From NCBI RefSeq assembly GCF_001550065.1, contig NZ_LRUB01000032.1, forward strand, positions 69,501 through 133,500: DNA of 64,000 nucleotides, read 5' to 3'. The position numbers and the translations under genes are program-made. Of this stretch, positions 54,015 to 62,505 are shown one piece after another. Each line of letters starts with the position of its first letter. Positions within the stretch are counted from its first letter, which is position 1. The DNA is from Kordiimonas lipolytica (lineage in GTDB: Bacteria > Pseudomonadota > Alphaproteobacteria > Sphingomonadales > Kordiimonadaceae). A model generated the notes under the pieces. The model had not been told where the DNA came from, made no database searches, and saw nothing but the letters and a program-made list of their open reading frames with translations.

Positions 54015-54054
54015 GACCCTTGGAGCTGTTTCCTTAAGGGTCATGTGCTTTTTT
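54015..54054 (+). terminator. Hairpin with T-run just before the ornithine decarboxylase gene, possible attenuator
   Basis: GACCCTT (54015-54021) pairs with AAGGGTC (54036-54042); an inner GGA/TCC may extend it. Six T follow at 54049-54054. It lies between leader ORF 2 and the decarboxylase start at 54081. The gap of six bases before the T-run makes it a weaker terminator than usual. Confidence 0.5.
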
Positions 54055-54080
54055 CCTCTTGAGTGAAGGAATCCAGGCCA

Positions 54081-55331
54081 ATGCAGGTATTGGAAATTGT
54101 ACGTCCATCGTCCCCATCAGAAGATTTTCGCGGACAGTATGGAGCTCTGAATTGCTATTCTTCCATTCGCGGTGCCATCGAAGCCGAGGCATCGAACGAC
54201 AGCGTGCATCTGTTCTTCCCGGACGTACTGAAAGATAAGGCAGCCGAATTCCTGACCGGATTTCGTGGACGATCCATGTATGCCGTGAAAGCAAACCCAC
54301 ACGCGGAAGTGCTGAAAACCCTGTGGGCTGAAGGTGTGCGCGATTTCGACGTGGCCTCTATCCGCGAGGTTGAGCTCGTCTCCGGCCTGCTGCCAGACGC
54401 GAAGCTTTACTTCATGCACCCGATCAAGAGCCGTCAGGCCATCAGCCGCGCCTACATGATGGGTGTGCGTGCCTTCGCATTCGACCACATGGATGAGCTG
54501 AACAAGATCCTCGAAGAAACTGGCTATGCCGAAGACCTGGAACTGTTCCTGCGCCTTGGTGTGTCCGCCAAAGGTGCCGCCTATGAGCTTTCCGGCAAGT
54601 TCGGTGCGCCACTTGATATGGCGCCGATGCTGCTCAGCCGCGCCCGTCAGGTAGCCAAGCGCCTTGGTGTCAGCTTCCATGTTGGCAGCCAATGCATGCG
54701 TCCTGGCGCTTTCTCGGAAGCGATCCTGCAGGCAGCGGCCGTGGTGCGCCACGCCGGCATCAAGCTGGACGTGATCGACGTCGGCGGCGGCTTCCCTGTA
54801 GCTTATCCAGGCATGGAGCCCCCGGCACTAGACAACTATTTCCAGACCATCCACAGCGCGCTCGACATGCACGGGTTTAAAGACGCAGAGACCCTGTGCG
54901 AGCCCGGCCGTGCGCTCGTCGCCGAATCCGGCGCCGTCGCCGCCCGTGTGGAGCTCCGCAAAGGCACTGACCTGTACCTGAACGACGGCACCTATGGCGC
55001 GCTGTTCGATGCGGGTGTGCCAGAGTGGCCATTCCCGCTGTCGCTCATCACCGCCGATGATCGCGCCCTTCTGGACGAGACCAGCTTCTACCGCTGCTTC
55101 GGTCCAACCTGCGACAGCTGCGACAAGATGGAAGGCCCCTTCCCGCTGCCAGCAGACGTGGCAGAGGGCGACTGGGTGATCTTCGAGCACCTGGGCGCAT
55201 ATGGCCACACGATGCAAGCGCGCTTCAATGGTTTCTATTCCGAAACGATGGTTGCTATTTCACGTGAAAAAGACATTTCAACCAGCGTTTCAGTGCCCAC
55301 CCTTGTGGCTGCACCGACCCTGATTGCCTAA
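54081..55331 (+). CDS. Type III PLP-dependent ornithine decarboxylase (alphaproteobacterial form)
   Basis: A 416-residue fold-type III enzyme. The PLP lysine is Lys70 in MYAVKANP; FHVGSQ, DVIDVGGGFPVAYPG and LCEPGRALVAESG bind PLP and phosphate; FGPTCDSCDKMEGPFPLP carries the active-site cysteine from the partner subunit. This matches alphaproteobacterial ornithine (or ornithine/lysine) decarboxylases making putrescine. The start is ATG 54081 with AAGGA upstream; GTG 54063 is an alternative. The 455-base leader with two small frames and a hairpin suggests regulated expression. Confidence 0.88.
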   Translation: MQVLEIVRPSSPSEDFRGQYGALNCYSSIRGAIEAEASNDSVHLFFPDVLKDKAAEFLTGFRGRSMYAVKANPHAEVLKTLWAEGVRDFDVASIREVELVSGLLPDAKLYFMHPIKSRQAISRAYMMGVRAFAFDHMDELNKILEETGYAEDLELFLRLGVSAKGAAYELSGKFGAPLDMAPMLLSRARQVAKRLGVSFHVGSQCMRPGAFSEAILQAAAVVRHAGIKLDVIDVGGGFPVAYPGMEPPALDNYFQTIHSALDMHGFKDAETLCEPGRALVAESGAVAARVELRKGTDLYLNDGTYGALFDAGVPEWPFPLSLITADDRALLDETSFYRCFGPTCDSCDKMEGPFPLPADVAEGDWVIFEHLGAYGHTMQARFNGFYSETMVAISREKDISTSVSVPTLVAAPTLIA

Positions 55332-55352
55332 GCTTTGGCAGACCCCAAATAC

Positions 55353-55382
55353 TGAAGAGGCGGCCAACTAGCCGCCTCTTCA
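55353..55382. terminator. Hairpin between convergent genes
   Basis: TGAAGAGGCGGC (55353-55364) and GCCGCCTCTTCA (55371-55382) form a perfect 12-bp stem with a six-base loop, between the convergent decarboxylase and TonB_C genes. No strong T-run follows on either strand, so termination is likely but not certain. Confidence 0.6.
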
Positions 55383-55400
55383 CGTCTCTCGTTACCTGCC

Positions 55401-56114
55401 TTAGCGGCGGGCGTAATTGGTGCGCTCGGCTGCGATCTCATACTTGAGCGGCAGCACAAGCGTGAAGCTTTCCTTGCCTTCAGGCAGCTGCGGAAGGCGC
55501 AGGTCACCCGCCATCAGAAGCGCCTCTTCGTCCAGTTCTTCGTTGCCGGAAGACTTCAGCAGGCGGGCATCAGTCACCAGGCCGTTCGCCGCAATGTCGA
55601 CGCGCAGCTTCACGCTGCCTTCAACACCCCGGTTGATCAGATACTGGGGATATGATTGCTTCAACGCCACTTGGCGCTTCGCCTTCATCTGCCATTCGGC
55701 CATCGCATCCGACGGCTGTTCAACTGTCACCCGGTCCGCCGACATGGCGACATCAGTCAGGCGGAAGTTCAGCGGAATCACGAAAGACTGTTCGTCGCGG
55801 GCACCCGGTACGGCAGGCAGTGGGTCAACGCGGGCGATCAGGTCAAGCGCTTCAGCGTCGAGATATTCGTTGCCGGAGCGCTCAACAATTTCGAACCCAT
55901 TGACAGCGCCTGACGCCGACACGCGCACGCGAACCTTGACCGTCCCTTCGGCATTGGCCTGGCGGGCACGGCGTGGGTAGCGCTGCTTGGCTGCAAATTC
56001 CTGGCGGACATCGTCAGCCCAGCCTTCAAGGGTATCGGCAGCAAAAACCGGCACGGTGATTGACGCCATCATCAGTGCCGCAAGGGTAGCGGATTTCAAA
56101 AAAGAACGAGGCAT
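55401..56114 (-). CDS. Periplasmic protein with two TonB C-terminal-type domains
   Basis: A 237-residue protein with a signal peptide (MASITVPVFAA then cleavage near ADT). Two TonB_C-like domains follow in tandem: RYPRRARQANAEGTVKVRVR (about 45-120) and SYPQYLINRGVEGSVKLRVD (about 153-228), each with a GxV-type strand and a DEEAL/DAEAL helix. It lacks the membrane anchor and proline-rich spacer of true TonB, so it cannot energise receptors in the usual way. Strong Shine-Dalgarno AGGAG. Role unknown. Confidence 0.8.
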   Translation of the reverse strand: MPRSFLKSATLAALMMASITVPVFAADTLEGWADDVRQEFAAKQRYPRRARQANAEGTVKVRVRVSASGAVNGFEIVERSGNEYLDAEALDLIARVDPLPAVPGARDEQSFVIPLNFRLTDVAMSADRVTVEQPSDAMAEWQMKAKRQVALKQSYPQYLINRGVEGSVKLRVDIAANGLVTDARLLKSSGNEELDEEALLMAGDLRLPQLPEGKESFTLVLPLKYEIAAERTNYARR

Positions 56115-56347
56115 TGTCTGCTCCTAAAAAACACCTGTGGAAGACTCCTGGGGGAGGTAAAATTCTGGCGCTTTGTGCGCGCTGTCTAAATGCCCTGCGG
56201 TCCATTTCAACATGATCGCACTTATGTGAAAAAATGGTGACCCGCGCATACAAGCCATGCGTCAAATGACCACCTCAAACCAGCTTGCCTGGGGCGGACA
56301 TAAGCTCTAGTGTCCGGGCGAGATTGGACCACCTGGGGAAATGCGCC

Positions 56348-57580
56348 GTGACACCATCAGAGGAACAAGTGGACGTTGCCATCATTGGCGCCGGGCCTGC
56401 TGGCCTGATGGCAGCGGAAGACCTGATCGCGGCCGGCATCACTCCTGTTATCTATGACGCCATGCCCACGCCCGCGCGGAAGTTCCTGATGGCGGGCAAG
56501 TCCGGCCTCAACCTGTCGCACTCTGAACCCATTCAGGCATTCCTGAAGCGATACGGCGCGGGGGAAGACCGGCTAGGGGATGCCATCCGCGGCTTCAACA
56601 GCTGGGCCATCCGCGACTGGGCCAAGGGCCTGGACACCGAAACCTTCGTCGGCAGCTCGGGCCGCATTTTCCCCACCGCCTTCAAGGCATCGCCGCTCTT
56701 ACGCGCATGGCTGACGCGCCTCAAGGACGGTCACGCCGTTCTCAAGACCCTCCACCGCTGGATCGGATGGGCGGAAGATGGTCGCCTGCGTATGCAAACG
56801 CCAGAAGGGGAAGTGTTGGTCAGGGCCAATACGGTGATCTTGGCGCTTGGCGGGGTGAGCTGGCCACGGCTTGGGTCAGACGGGTCGTGGGTCCCGTACC
56901 TCAAGGACCGCGGCGTGCATGTCACACCGTTCCGGCCTGCCAACTGCGGCTTCAATGTAAACTGGAGCGATCATTTCCGCGACAGATTCGAGGGCGAGCC
57001 AGTGAAGAACACCATCCTCTCGTTTGAATGCCAAACCACAAAAGGCGACTTTGTTGTCTCCAGGCACGGGGTGGAAGGTAGCGCCGTCTATGCCCTATCC
57101 ACCGCCATCCGCGACACGATCGAGGAAGTTGGACCGGTGGCTTTGACGGTTGACCTGACCCCAGACCGAACCGTAGAGCAACTGAAAAGCGCCCTCTTGA
57201 AACCTCGCGGCAAGAAATCGATGGCCACCCATATCAAGAAGGCAACCGGGCTAACTGGCGTGAAGGCGGGCCTCTTGCGCGAATGCCTCTCCGCGGACGA
57301 GTTTGCTGACCCTGAAAAGCTGGCGGCCAGTATCAAAGCACTGCCGCTTGTGCTTCAGAGCACCCGACCCATTGAGGAAGCCATCAGCGTGGCTGGCGGC
57401 GTGGCGTTCGAGGAACTGGACGACCATCTGATGCTGAGGGCGCTGCCCGGTGTCTTCTGCGCCGGTGAAATGGTGGACTGGGAAGCCCCCACGGGTGGCT
57501 ACCTGTTGACTGCCTGTTTCGCACAAGGGAAGCAGGCAGCAGCCGGTGTGATGAACTGGCTGAACACCCACAGCACCTAA
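56348..57580 (+). CDS. Flavoprotein of the HI0933/TIGR03862 family
   Basis: A 410-residue FAD-dependent protein. The GTG at 56348 is taken as start (GGGGAA nine bases upstream); a frame opening with TTG at 56285 is less likely. The dinucleotide-binding motif VAIIGAGPAGLMAAEDLI follows at once, then ARKFLMAGKSGLNLSHSEP and a C-terminal GVFCAGEMVDWEAPTGGYLL. This matches HI0933-like oxidoreductases. The reaction is unknown. Confidence 0.85.
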   Translation: MTPSEEQVDVAIIGAGPAGLMAAEDLIAAGITPVIYDAMPTPARKFLMAGKSGLNLSHSEPIQAFLKRYGAGEDRLGDAIRGFNSWAIRDWAKGLDTETFVGSSGRIFPTAFKASPLLRAWLTRLKDGHAVLKTLHRWIGWAEDGRLRMQTPEGEVLVRANTVILALGGVSWPRLGSDGSWVPYLKDRGVHVTPFRPANCGFNVNWSDHFRDRFEGEPVKNTILSFECQTTKGDFVVSRHGVEGSAVYALSTAIRDTIEEVGPVALTVDLTPDRTVEQLKSALLKPRGKKSMATHIKKATGLTGVKAGLLRECLSADEFADPEKLAASIKALPLVLQSTRPIEEAISVAGGVAFEELDDHLMLRALPGVFCAGEMVDWEAPTGGYLLTACFAQGKQAAAGVMNWLNTHST

Positions 57581-57662
57581 CTGTTGATTGACACACCCCC
57601 GCGCTTGCCCCTTAACTTGCCTTCAGACATCGGACATGACCGAACCAAAGGGGGCAATCCTC

Positions 57663-58535
57663 ATGCGCATTATCCTTGGCCTGCTTGCGGCACTTTCAGT
57701 ACCTGCCGTGGCAGACACCGACCCGCTTTTGAGCGACCCGGCAACCATAGACCGTGAAAACCCGCCCGGCATGGTGGAGCTGCAGATCCCATCGGCGGGC
57801 GCCATGATGAACGGCCATATGTATCTGGCGGGTGGTGCGGGGCCGCACCCAACGGTGGTGATGCTGCACGGCTTCCCCGGCAATGAAAAGAATTTGGACA
57901 CCGCCCAGATGCTGCGCCGGGCCGGGTTCAATGTGCTGTATTTCCATTATCGCGGGGCCTGGGGCTCTGGCGGTGATTACCATCTCGCGAACGTGGTGGC
58001 GGATGCGAAGGCCGCTGTTGCCTATGTGCGGGCACAGGGCGAAGCGGGCAAGGACAGGGTTGACCCCACGCGCGTCAGCCTGTTTGGCCACAGCCTGGGC
58101 GGCTTCAATGCAATCCTGAACGGTGCGGCTGACACGGGTCTTGCCTGCACCGTCGCAGCGGCCCCGGCGGACATGGTGAATTTTGTGGAAAATGCAGATC
58201 CCAACATTGTGGTCAGTGCCGGCGCAAACACGCCCGTGCCCGGCCTGAAGAATTATAGCTTCGCCGACCTGATAAAGGAAACGGATGCCGACAGAGAGGC
58301 CTTTGACCTGCAGTCCAAAATGGCTGCTTTCAAGGGCCGCGCCCTGATGATCGTGACGGCCGAAGGGGATGTGGTCGTGCCGCCTGAAGGCCAGCAAGCC
58401 CTGGCGGACGCCGCGAAAGCTGGGGGCGCCAAACCGTTCCGTCATGTGGTGATGGACGGCGACCACGGCTTTGCCTGGACCCGTATCGCTTTCAACACCA
58501 CTGTTACAAACTGGATGTCAGAACACTGTAGATAG
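57663..58535 (+). CDS. Exported alpha/beta hydrolase
   Basis: A 290-residue protein from ATG 57663 (GGGGG nine bases upstream). Signal peptide MRIILGLLAALSVPAVA. The alpha/beta fold shows VVMLHGFPGNEKNLD (oxyanion region), the nucleophile elbow FGHSLGGF with Ser144, and GDHGF near the C-terminus with the catalytic His. The Asp is probably in AEGDVVVPPE. Substrate unknown. It precedes the histidine phosphatase gene by eight bases. Confidence 0.85.
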   Translation: MRIILGLLAALSVPAVADTDPLLSDPATIDRENPPGMVELQIPSAGAMMNGHMYLAGGAGPHPTVVMLHGFPGNEKNLDTAQMLRRAGFNVLYFHYRGAWGSGGDYHLANVVADAKAAVAYVRAQGEAGKDRVDPTRVSLFGHSLGGFNAILNGAADTGLACTVAAAPADMVNFVENADPNIVVSAGANTPVPGLKNYSFADLIKETDADREAFDLQSKMAAFKGRALMIVTAEGDVVVPPEGQQALADAAKAGGAKPFRHVVMDGDHGFAWTRIAFNTTVTNWMSEHCR

Positions 58536-58543
58536 GACCTGAT

Positions 58544-59044
58544 ATGCTCCGAATTTTTGCCCTTTTAATTGTTGCCCTGATTGCCGTGACGCCTGCGGCA
58601 CTGGCCGACGCCACAATCTATCTGGTCCGCCATGCGGAAAAGGCGTCGGACGGCACCCGTGATCCTAATCTCACTGATGAAGGCCAGGCCCGCGCTGCAT
58701 GGATCGCCGAATTTCTGGCGGACAAAGGCGTGACGAAAATCTATTCCACCGACTATAAACGCACCCGACAGACGGCAGCCCCCGCAGCGGAACATGCTGG
58801 CGTGGAGATCAGCCTATATGATCCGCGCGCGCTTGAGGCTTTCGCCGAACAGCTAAAAAAAGAAACGGGTGTCATTCTGGTAACCGGCCACAGCAACACA
58901 ACGCCTGAACTGGTTGGCCATCTTGTCGGTGAACCATTGGGCGAGCTGACCGAAGATCAGTATGACCGGATTTATATCGTGACCATCAGCGCGGGCGGCA
59001 CTGCATCCTACCGCCTTACCTACAGCGAACCACGCACACCATAG
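58544..59044 (+). CDS. Exported histidine phosphatase family protein
   Basis: A 166-residue protein with a signal peptide (MLRIFALLIVALIAVTPAAL) and the histidine phosphatase motif YLVRHAEKASDGTRDP; the second catalytic His is in VTGHSNTTPELV. It acts outside the cytoplasm. Shine-Dalgarno AGGA before ATG 58544; probably co-transcribed with the hydrolase. Substrate unknown. Confidence 0.87.
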   Translation: MLRIFALLIVALIAVTPAALADATIYLVRHAEKASDGTRDPNLTDEGQARAAWIAEFLADKGVTKIYSTDYKRTRQTAAPAAEHAGVEISLYDPRALEAFAEQLKKETGVILVTGHSNTTPELVGHLVGEPLGELTEDQYDRIYIVTISAGGTASYRLTYSEPRTP

Positions 59045-59049
59045 GGTGC

Positions 59050-60264
59050 CTAGGCTTCCAGCCCGAACGGGTCATCGATGCTGTGGCTTGGCGTGGTGAA
59101 CCATTTCGGGCCATCCGTGTCCATATAGAAATGGTCCTCAAGGCGGACACCGAATTCACCGTCGATCACCATCATCGGCTCGTTTGAGAATGTCATGCCC
59201 ACATCAAGCGGCGTGCGGTCGCTTTTCACCAGATAGGGCCATTCGTGGATATCCAGCCCGATGCCGTGGCCTGTGCGGTGCGGCACACCCGGCGTCTTGT
59301 AACCCGGGCCATAGCCTTTGCTTTCCACGTAGGCCCGCGCAGCAGTGTCCACGTCACCACAGGGCGTGCCAAGCTGGGCTGCCTCGAAGGCTGCTGCCTG
59401 TGCGGCCTTTTCAATATTCCAAACCTCGCGCTGCTTGGCGTTCGGCTCACCAAATACATAGGTGCGGGTGATATCAGAGATATAATCATGCAGCTGGCAG
59501 CCGGTGTCGATCAGCACCGTGTCGCCAAGCTGAAGCGTCTGCTCATAGCTCACACCGTGAGGGAAGCTGGTGGCTTTGCCAAACAGCACGATCACGAAAT
59601 AGCTGCCTTTGGGCGCCCCCACACGCTTGTGCGCTTCGTGGATGAACTCTTTCACTTCAGCTGTGGTGATGCCTTCATGCAGGATGCGGGCGGCGGCCTT
59701 GTGGACCTCAATGGTCATTTCCATCGCACGTTTGATGAGCGCAATCTCGGCCTTTGACTTCCGCGTTCGGCACCCGGCCGTTACCGGCTTGGCGTCTACA
59801 TAGTCATAACCCGGATGCGCCAGGCGAATGCCGTTGGTCATGGCAAAGCTGGTGCTTTCGTCAATGCCCATCTGGCCGCCCCGAATGCCAAGCGATGCCA
59901 GCACTTCACCAAATAGCTCATAGGGGCTTTCATGTTCTTCCCAGCCGTGTATCTCGCCTTCAATACCCATGAAATCCTTCACGGTATCAATCTCGAACGC
60001 CGGGCAGATATAATGCAGCGCGTCCTTTGTCACGATCGCACCCACCAGCCGTTCGCTCGCGTACCAGCGCGTACCGGTGAAATAATAGAGGTTCGTGCCC
60101 GCGTTCAAAAACACAGCCTCAAGGCCTTCAGACATCATCAGCGTGCGTGCTTTCTGGAGCCGGGCTTCAAACTCGCCCCTGCCTATGGGGGAGATGCCCG
60201 CCGTCATGTCTGAAAGTTTCGCCAGTTCTTCCTGAGCCGTTGAGCCACCTACGCCGATTGTCAT
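59050..60264 (-). CDS. M24 family metallopeptidase (Xaa-Pro aminopeptidase/dipeptidase-like)
   Basis: A 404-residue pita-bread enzyme from ATG 60264 (GAGGGA upstream). Metal ligands: Asp in VLIDTG, Asp in ISDITRTYV, His in HRTGHGIGLDIHEWP, Glu in SNEPMMV and Glu in RLEDHFYM. The N-terminal domain (NLYYFTGTRWYASERLVGAI) is the creatinase/prolidase type. It removes N-terminal residues before proline or splits Xaa-Pro dipeptides. It lies downstream of the SulP gene with a terminator between them. Confidence 0.88.
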   Translation of the reverse strand: MTIGVGGSTAQEELAKLSDMTAGISPIGRGEFEARLQKARTLMMSEGLEAVFLNAGTNLYYFTGTRWYASERLVGAIVTKDALHYICPAFEIDTVKDFMGIEGEIHGWEEHESPYELFGEVLASLGIRGGQMGIDESTSFAMTNGIRLAHPGYDYVDAKPVTAGCRTRKSKAEIALIKRAMEMTIEVHKAAARILHEGITTAEVKEFIHEAHKRVGAPKGSYFVIVLFGKATSFPHGVSYEQTLQLGDTVLIDTGCQLHDYISDITRTYVFGEPNAKQREVWNIEKAAQAAAFEAAQLGTPCGDVDTAARAYVESKGYGPGYKTPGVPHRTGHGIGLDIHEWPYLVKSDRTPLDVGMTFSNEPMMVIDGEFGVRLEDHFYMDTDGPKWFTTPSHSIDDPFGLEA

Positions 60265-60365
60265 TGCTGTCCCTCGCATTACACGCGTTTCATTTGCGCG
60301 CAGCCTACCAGCTTTTGCCCGCAAAGAAAGAAAATTGTATACAATTTTTTGAGGGATATTGAGGC

Positions 60366-60391
60366 AAAAAAACAGGGCCGCGCGGGCCCTG
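60366..60391 (-). terminator. Intrinsic terminator of the SulP gene
   Basis: CAGGGCC (60373-60379) and GGCCCTG (60385-60391) form a stem; on the minus strand seven T follow (60366-60372). It lies just past the SulP stop at 60400. Confidence 0.85.
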
Positions 60392-60399
60392 GATTTTCT

Positions 60400-61977
60400 T
60401 TACCAGTTTGCTGTTTTGGTCAACTGCTCGCCATAGTCCACCGCGACACCATAGATGGGATCTTCCTCGTGGCTGGCCTTGACCATGGTGCCTGCTTTCT
60501 TCAGAAGCGCCTTGCAGTCAGACGACAGGTGCACAAGCCGAAGCGTGCGATCCGCGCGCTTGTAGCGTTCGGCAAGAGCATCAATAGCCTGCAGGCCCGA
60601 ATGATCCAGCACCCGTGTTTCGGCGAAATCAACGATGACACGGTCAGGGTCTGTCTTGGGGTCAAACAGCTCATTGAAACTTTCAACCGAACCGAAGAAC
60701 AGCGGGCCTGAAAGGCGGTAGACCTTGCGGCCCTTGGCATCCTGTTCCACGCGCGCCACAATCCGGGTTGAGCTTTTCCAGGCAAACACCAGCGCCGCAA
60801 CAATCACACCCACCACAACGGCCATGGCGAGGTCGCTGACAACCGTAACGGCAGACACAAGAACCAGTACGAAAGCATCGGATTTCGGGATCTTGTGCAT
60901 GATCCTGAGACTGGACCAGGCGAAGGTTGCGATCACCACCATGAACATCACGCCCACGAGTGCTGCGAGCGGTATCTGCTCAATCAGGCCGCTGGCGAAC
61001 AGGATGAACGCCAGAAGAAACAGCGCAGCGGAACTGGAAGACAGGCGCGTGCGCCCGCCCGATTCCACATTGATCATGCTCTGGCCGATCATGGCGCAAC
61101 CGCCCATGCCGCCAAAGAAGCCGGTGACGATGTTAGCCGCACCCTGCGCCGCACATTCCTGGCTGGCGCCGCCCTTGGTTTCGGTAATTTCTGCCACAAG
61201 GTTCAGCGTCAGCAGTGATTCGATCAGGCCGATGGCCGCAAGGATCAGCGCATACGGGAATATGATCCCCAGCGTTTCAAGATCGAACGGTACATTAGGG
61301 ATGTGGAAATCTGGCAGACCGCCTGCGATGGAGGCCATGTCGCCTACTGTGCGGACATCAAGGTCCAGCCCAATCACCAGGCCAGACACGGCCAGAATAC
61401 CCACAAGGGGCGCCGGCAGGAATCTGATGAACCTGCCCGACAGCACAATCAGCGCCATCGTCAAGCCCGTCAGGCCCAGCATCAGGTAAAGCTGGCTGCC
61501 TTCCATCCACACTTTGGTGTCTTCCGGGCCAGGCACCTTGAACTGGCCAAGCTGCGCCAGGAAGATCACGATCGCCAGACCATTCACAAACCCAAGCATC
61601 ACCGGATACGGCACCATGCGAATAAACTTGCCAAGTCTGGCAATACCCGCAAACACCTGAAGAATGCCCATCAGGATCACGGTGGCGAACAGATATTCCA
61701 CGCCGTGGGTAACCACCAACGACACCATCACAACCGCGAGTGCCCCGGTAGCGCCGGAGATCATCCCCGGACGACCGCCAAAAAGCGCTGTCACGAGGCC
61801 GACGATAAAGGCAGCATAAAGGCCGACAAGCGGGTGAACGTGGGCAACAAAGGCGAAAGCCACCGCTTCCGGCACCAGCGCAAGCGCCACCGTCAGGCCC
61901 GAAAGCACCTCGGTCTTGATGCGCTCTGGGGTGAAGATATCGGCCAGGCTGGCCTTCTTTGTTACCGTCGACTGCAC
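60400..61977 (-). CDS. SulP family anion transporter with STAS domain
   Basis: A 525-residue protein starting at GTG 61977 (AAGGAA upstream). Residues 1-400 hold about twelve helices with the SulP signature (LSGLTVALALVPEAVAFAFV; YPVMLGFVNGLAIVIFLAQL; NIVTGFFGGMGGCAMIGQSM). The cytosolic STAS domain begins near KVYRLSGPLFFGSVESFNEL and contains LDHSGLQAIDAL. Members take up sulfate, bicarbonate or other anions; the substrate is not evident. It ends at the terminator 60366-60391. Confidence 0.9.
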   Translation of the reverse strand: MQSTVTKKASLADIFTPERIKTEVLSGLTVALALVPEAVAFAFVAHVHPLVGLYAAFIVGLVTALFGGRPGMISGATGALAVVMVSLVVTHGVEYLFATVILMGILQVFAGIARLGKFIRMVPYPVMLGFVNGLAIVIFLAQLGQFKVPGPEDTKVWMEGSQLYLMLGLTGLTMALIVLSGRFIRFLPAPLVGILAVSGLVIGLDLDVRTVGDMASIAGGLPDFHIPNVPFDLETLGIIFPYALILAAIGLIESLLTLNLVAEITETKGGASQECAAQGAANIVTGFFGGMGGCAMIGQSMINVESGGRTRLSSSSAALFLLAFILFASGLIEQIPLAALVGVMFMVVIATFAWSSLRIMHKIPKSDAFVLVLVSAVTVVSDLAMAVVVGVIVAALVFAWKSSTRIVARVEQDAKGRKVYRLSGPLFFGSVESFNELFDPKTDPDRVIVDFAETRVLDHSGLQAIDALAERYKRADRTLRLVHLSSDCKALLKKAGTMVKASHEEDPIYGVAVDYGEQLTKTANW

Positions 61978-62130
61978 GGGATTTCCTTACACGTTGGATG
62001 CATCTGTTGCGGAGCATTGGGCGTCAAAAAACACAGCCCCGCGCAAAATTGAGCGTGCCTTCTGGGCTATTTCGCCCGGAAAAGCAAGCTTTGTGGGGCC
62101 AGAGCATGGCCTTAAAAGATGAAATTTCTG

Positions 62131-62424
62131 TTAGGCGTTCGGTGTGTCCGTGCCGGTCTCGAGCGGAATCTCGATCTCCGTCTCACCAGCTTCCAGCATA
62201 TAGACCACCGCCAGCATCGCCAATTTGCCCATCTCGGCGGTCACCTGGCCCACGTCGCCGGCATGCATATAGCCCGACAGCATAGACGCCGCCTGGCCAT
62301 GGGTCATCTCCACTTCCTTTAGAAGGTTCACGATAACCGGATAGTCCTCATCCTTCACATCGAAGGTGCCGTTCAGGAACGGTTGTTCATCCTTCAGCAC
62401 TGTGACAGTCAATTTTCTGGGCAT
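62131..62424 (-). CDS. Hypothetical protein
   Basis: A 97-residue soluble protein with a helical centre (VIVNLLKEVEMTHGQAASML) flanked by beta strands (KLTVTVLKDEQPFLNGTFDV, GETEIEIPLET). No family recognised. ATG 62424 with GAGAGAG upstream. It lies between the SulP and antiporter genes; relation to either is unknown. Confidence 0.6.
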   Translation of the reverse strand: MPRKLTVTVLKDEQPFLNGTFDVKDEDYPVIVNLLKEVEMTHGQAASMLSGYMHAGDVGQVTAEMGKLAMLAVVYMLEAGETEIEIPLETGTDTPNA

Positions 62425-62505
62425 ATCTCTCTCGCATCAGTTTGGGCGTATCGGGTTGGCGTTACTGACGCGGCTTTAACGCGGCTGGAGCTCCCTGGTC
62501 AAGGC

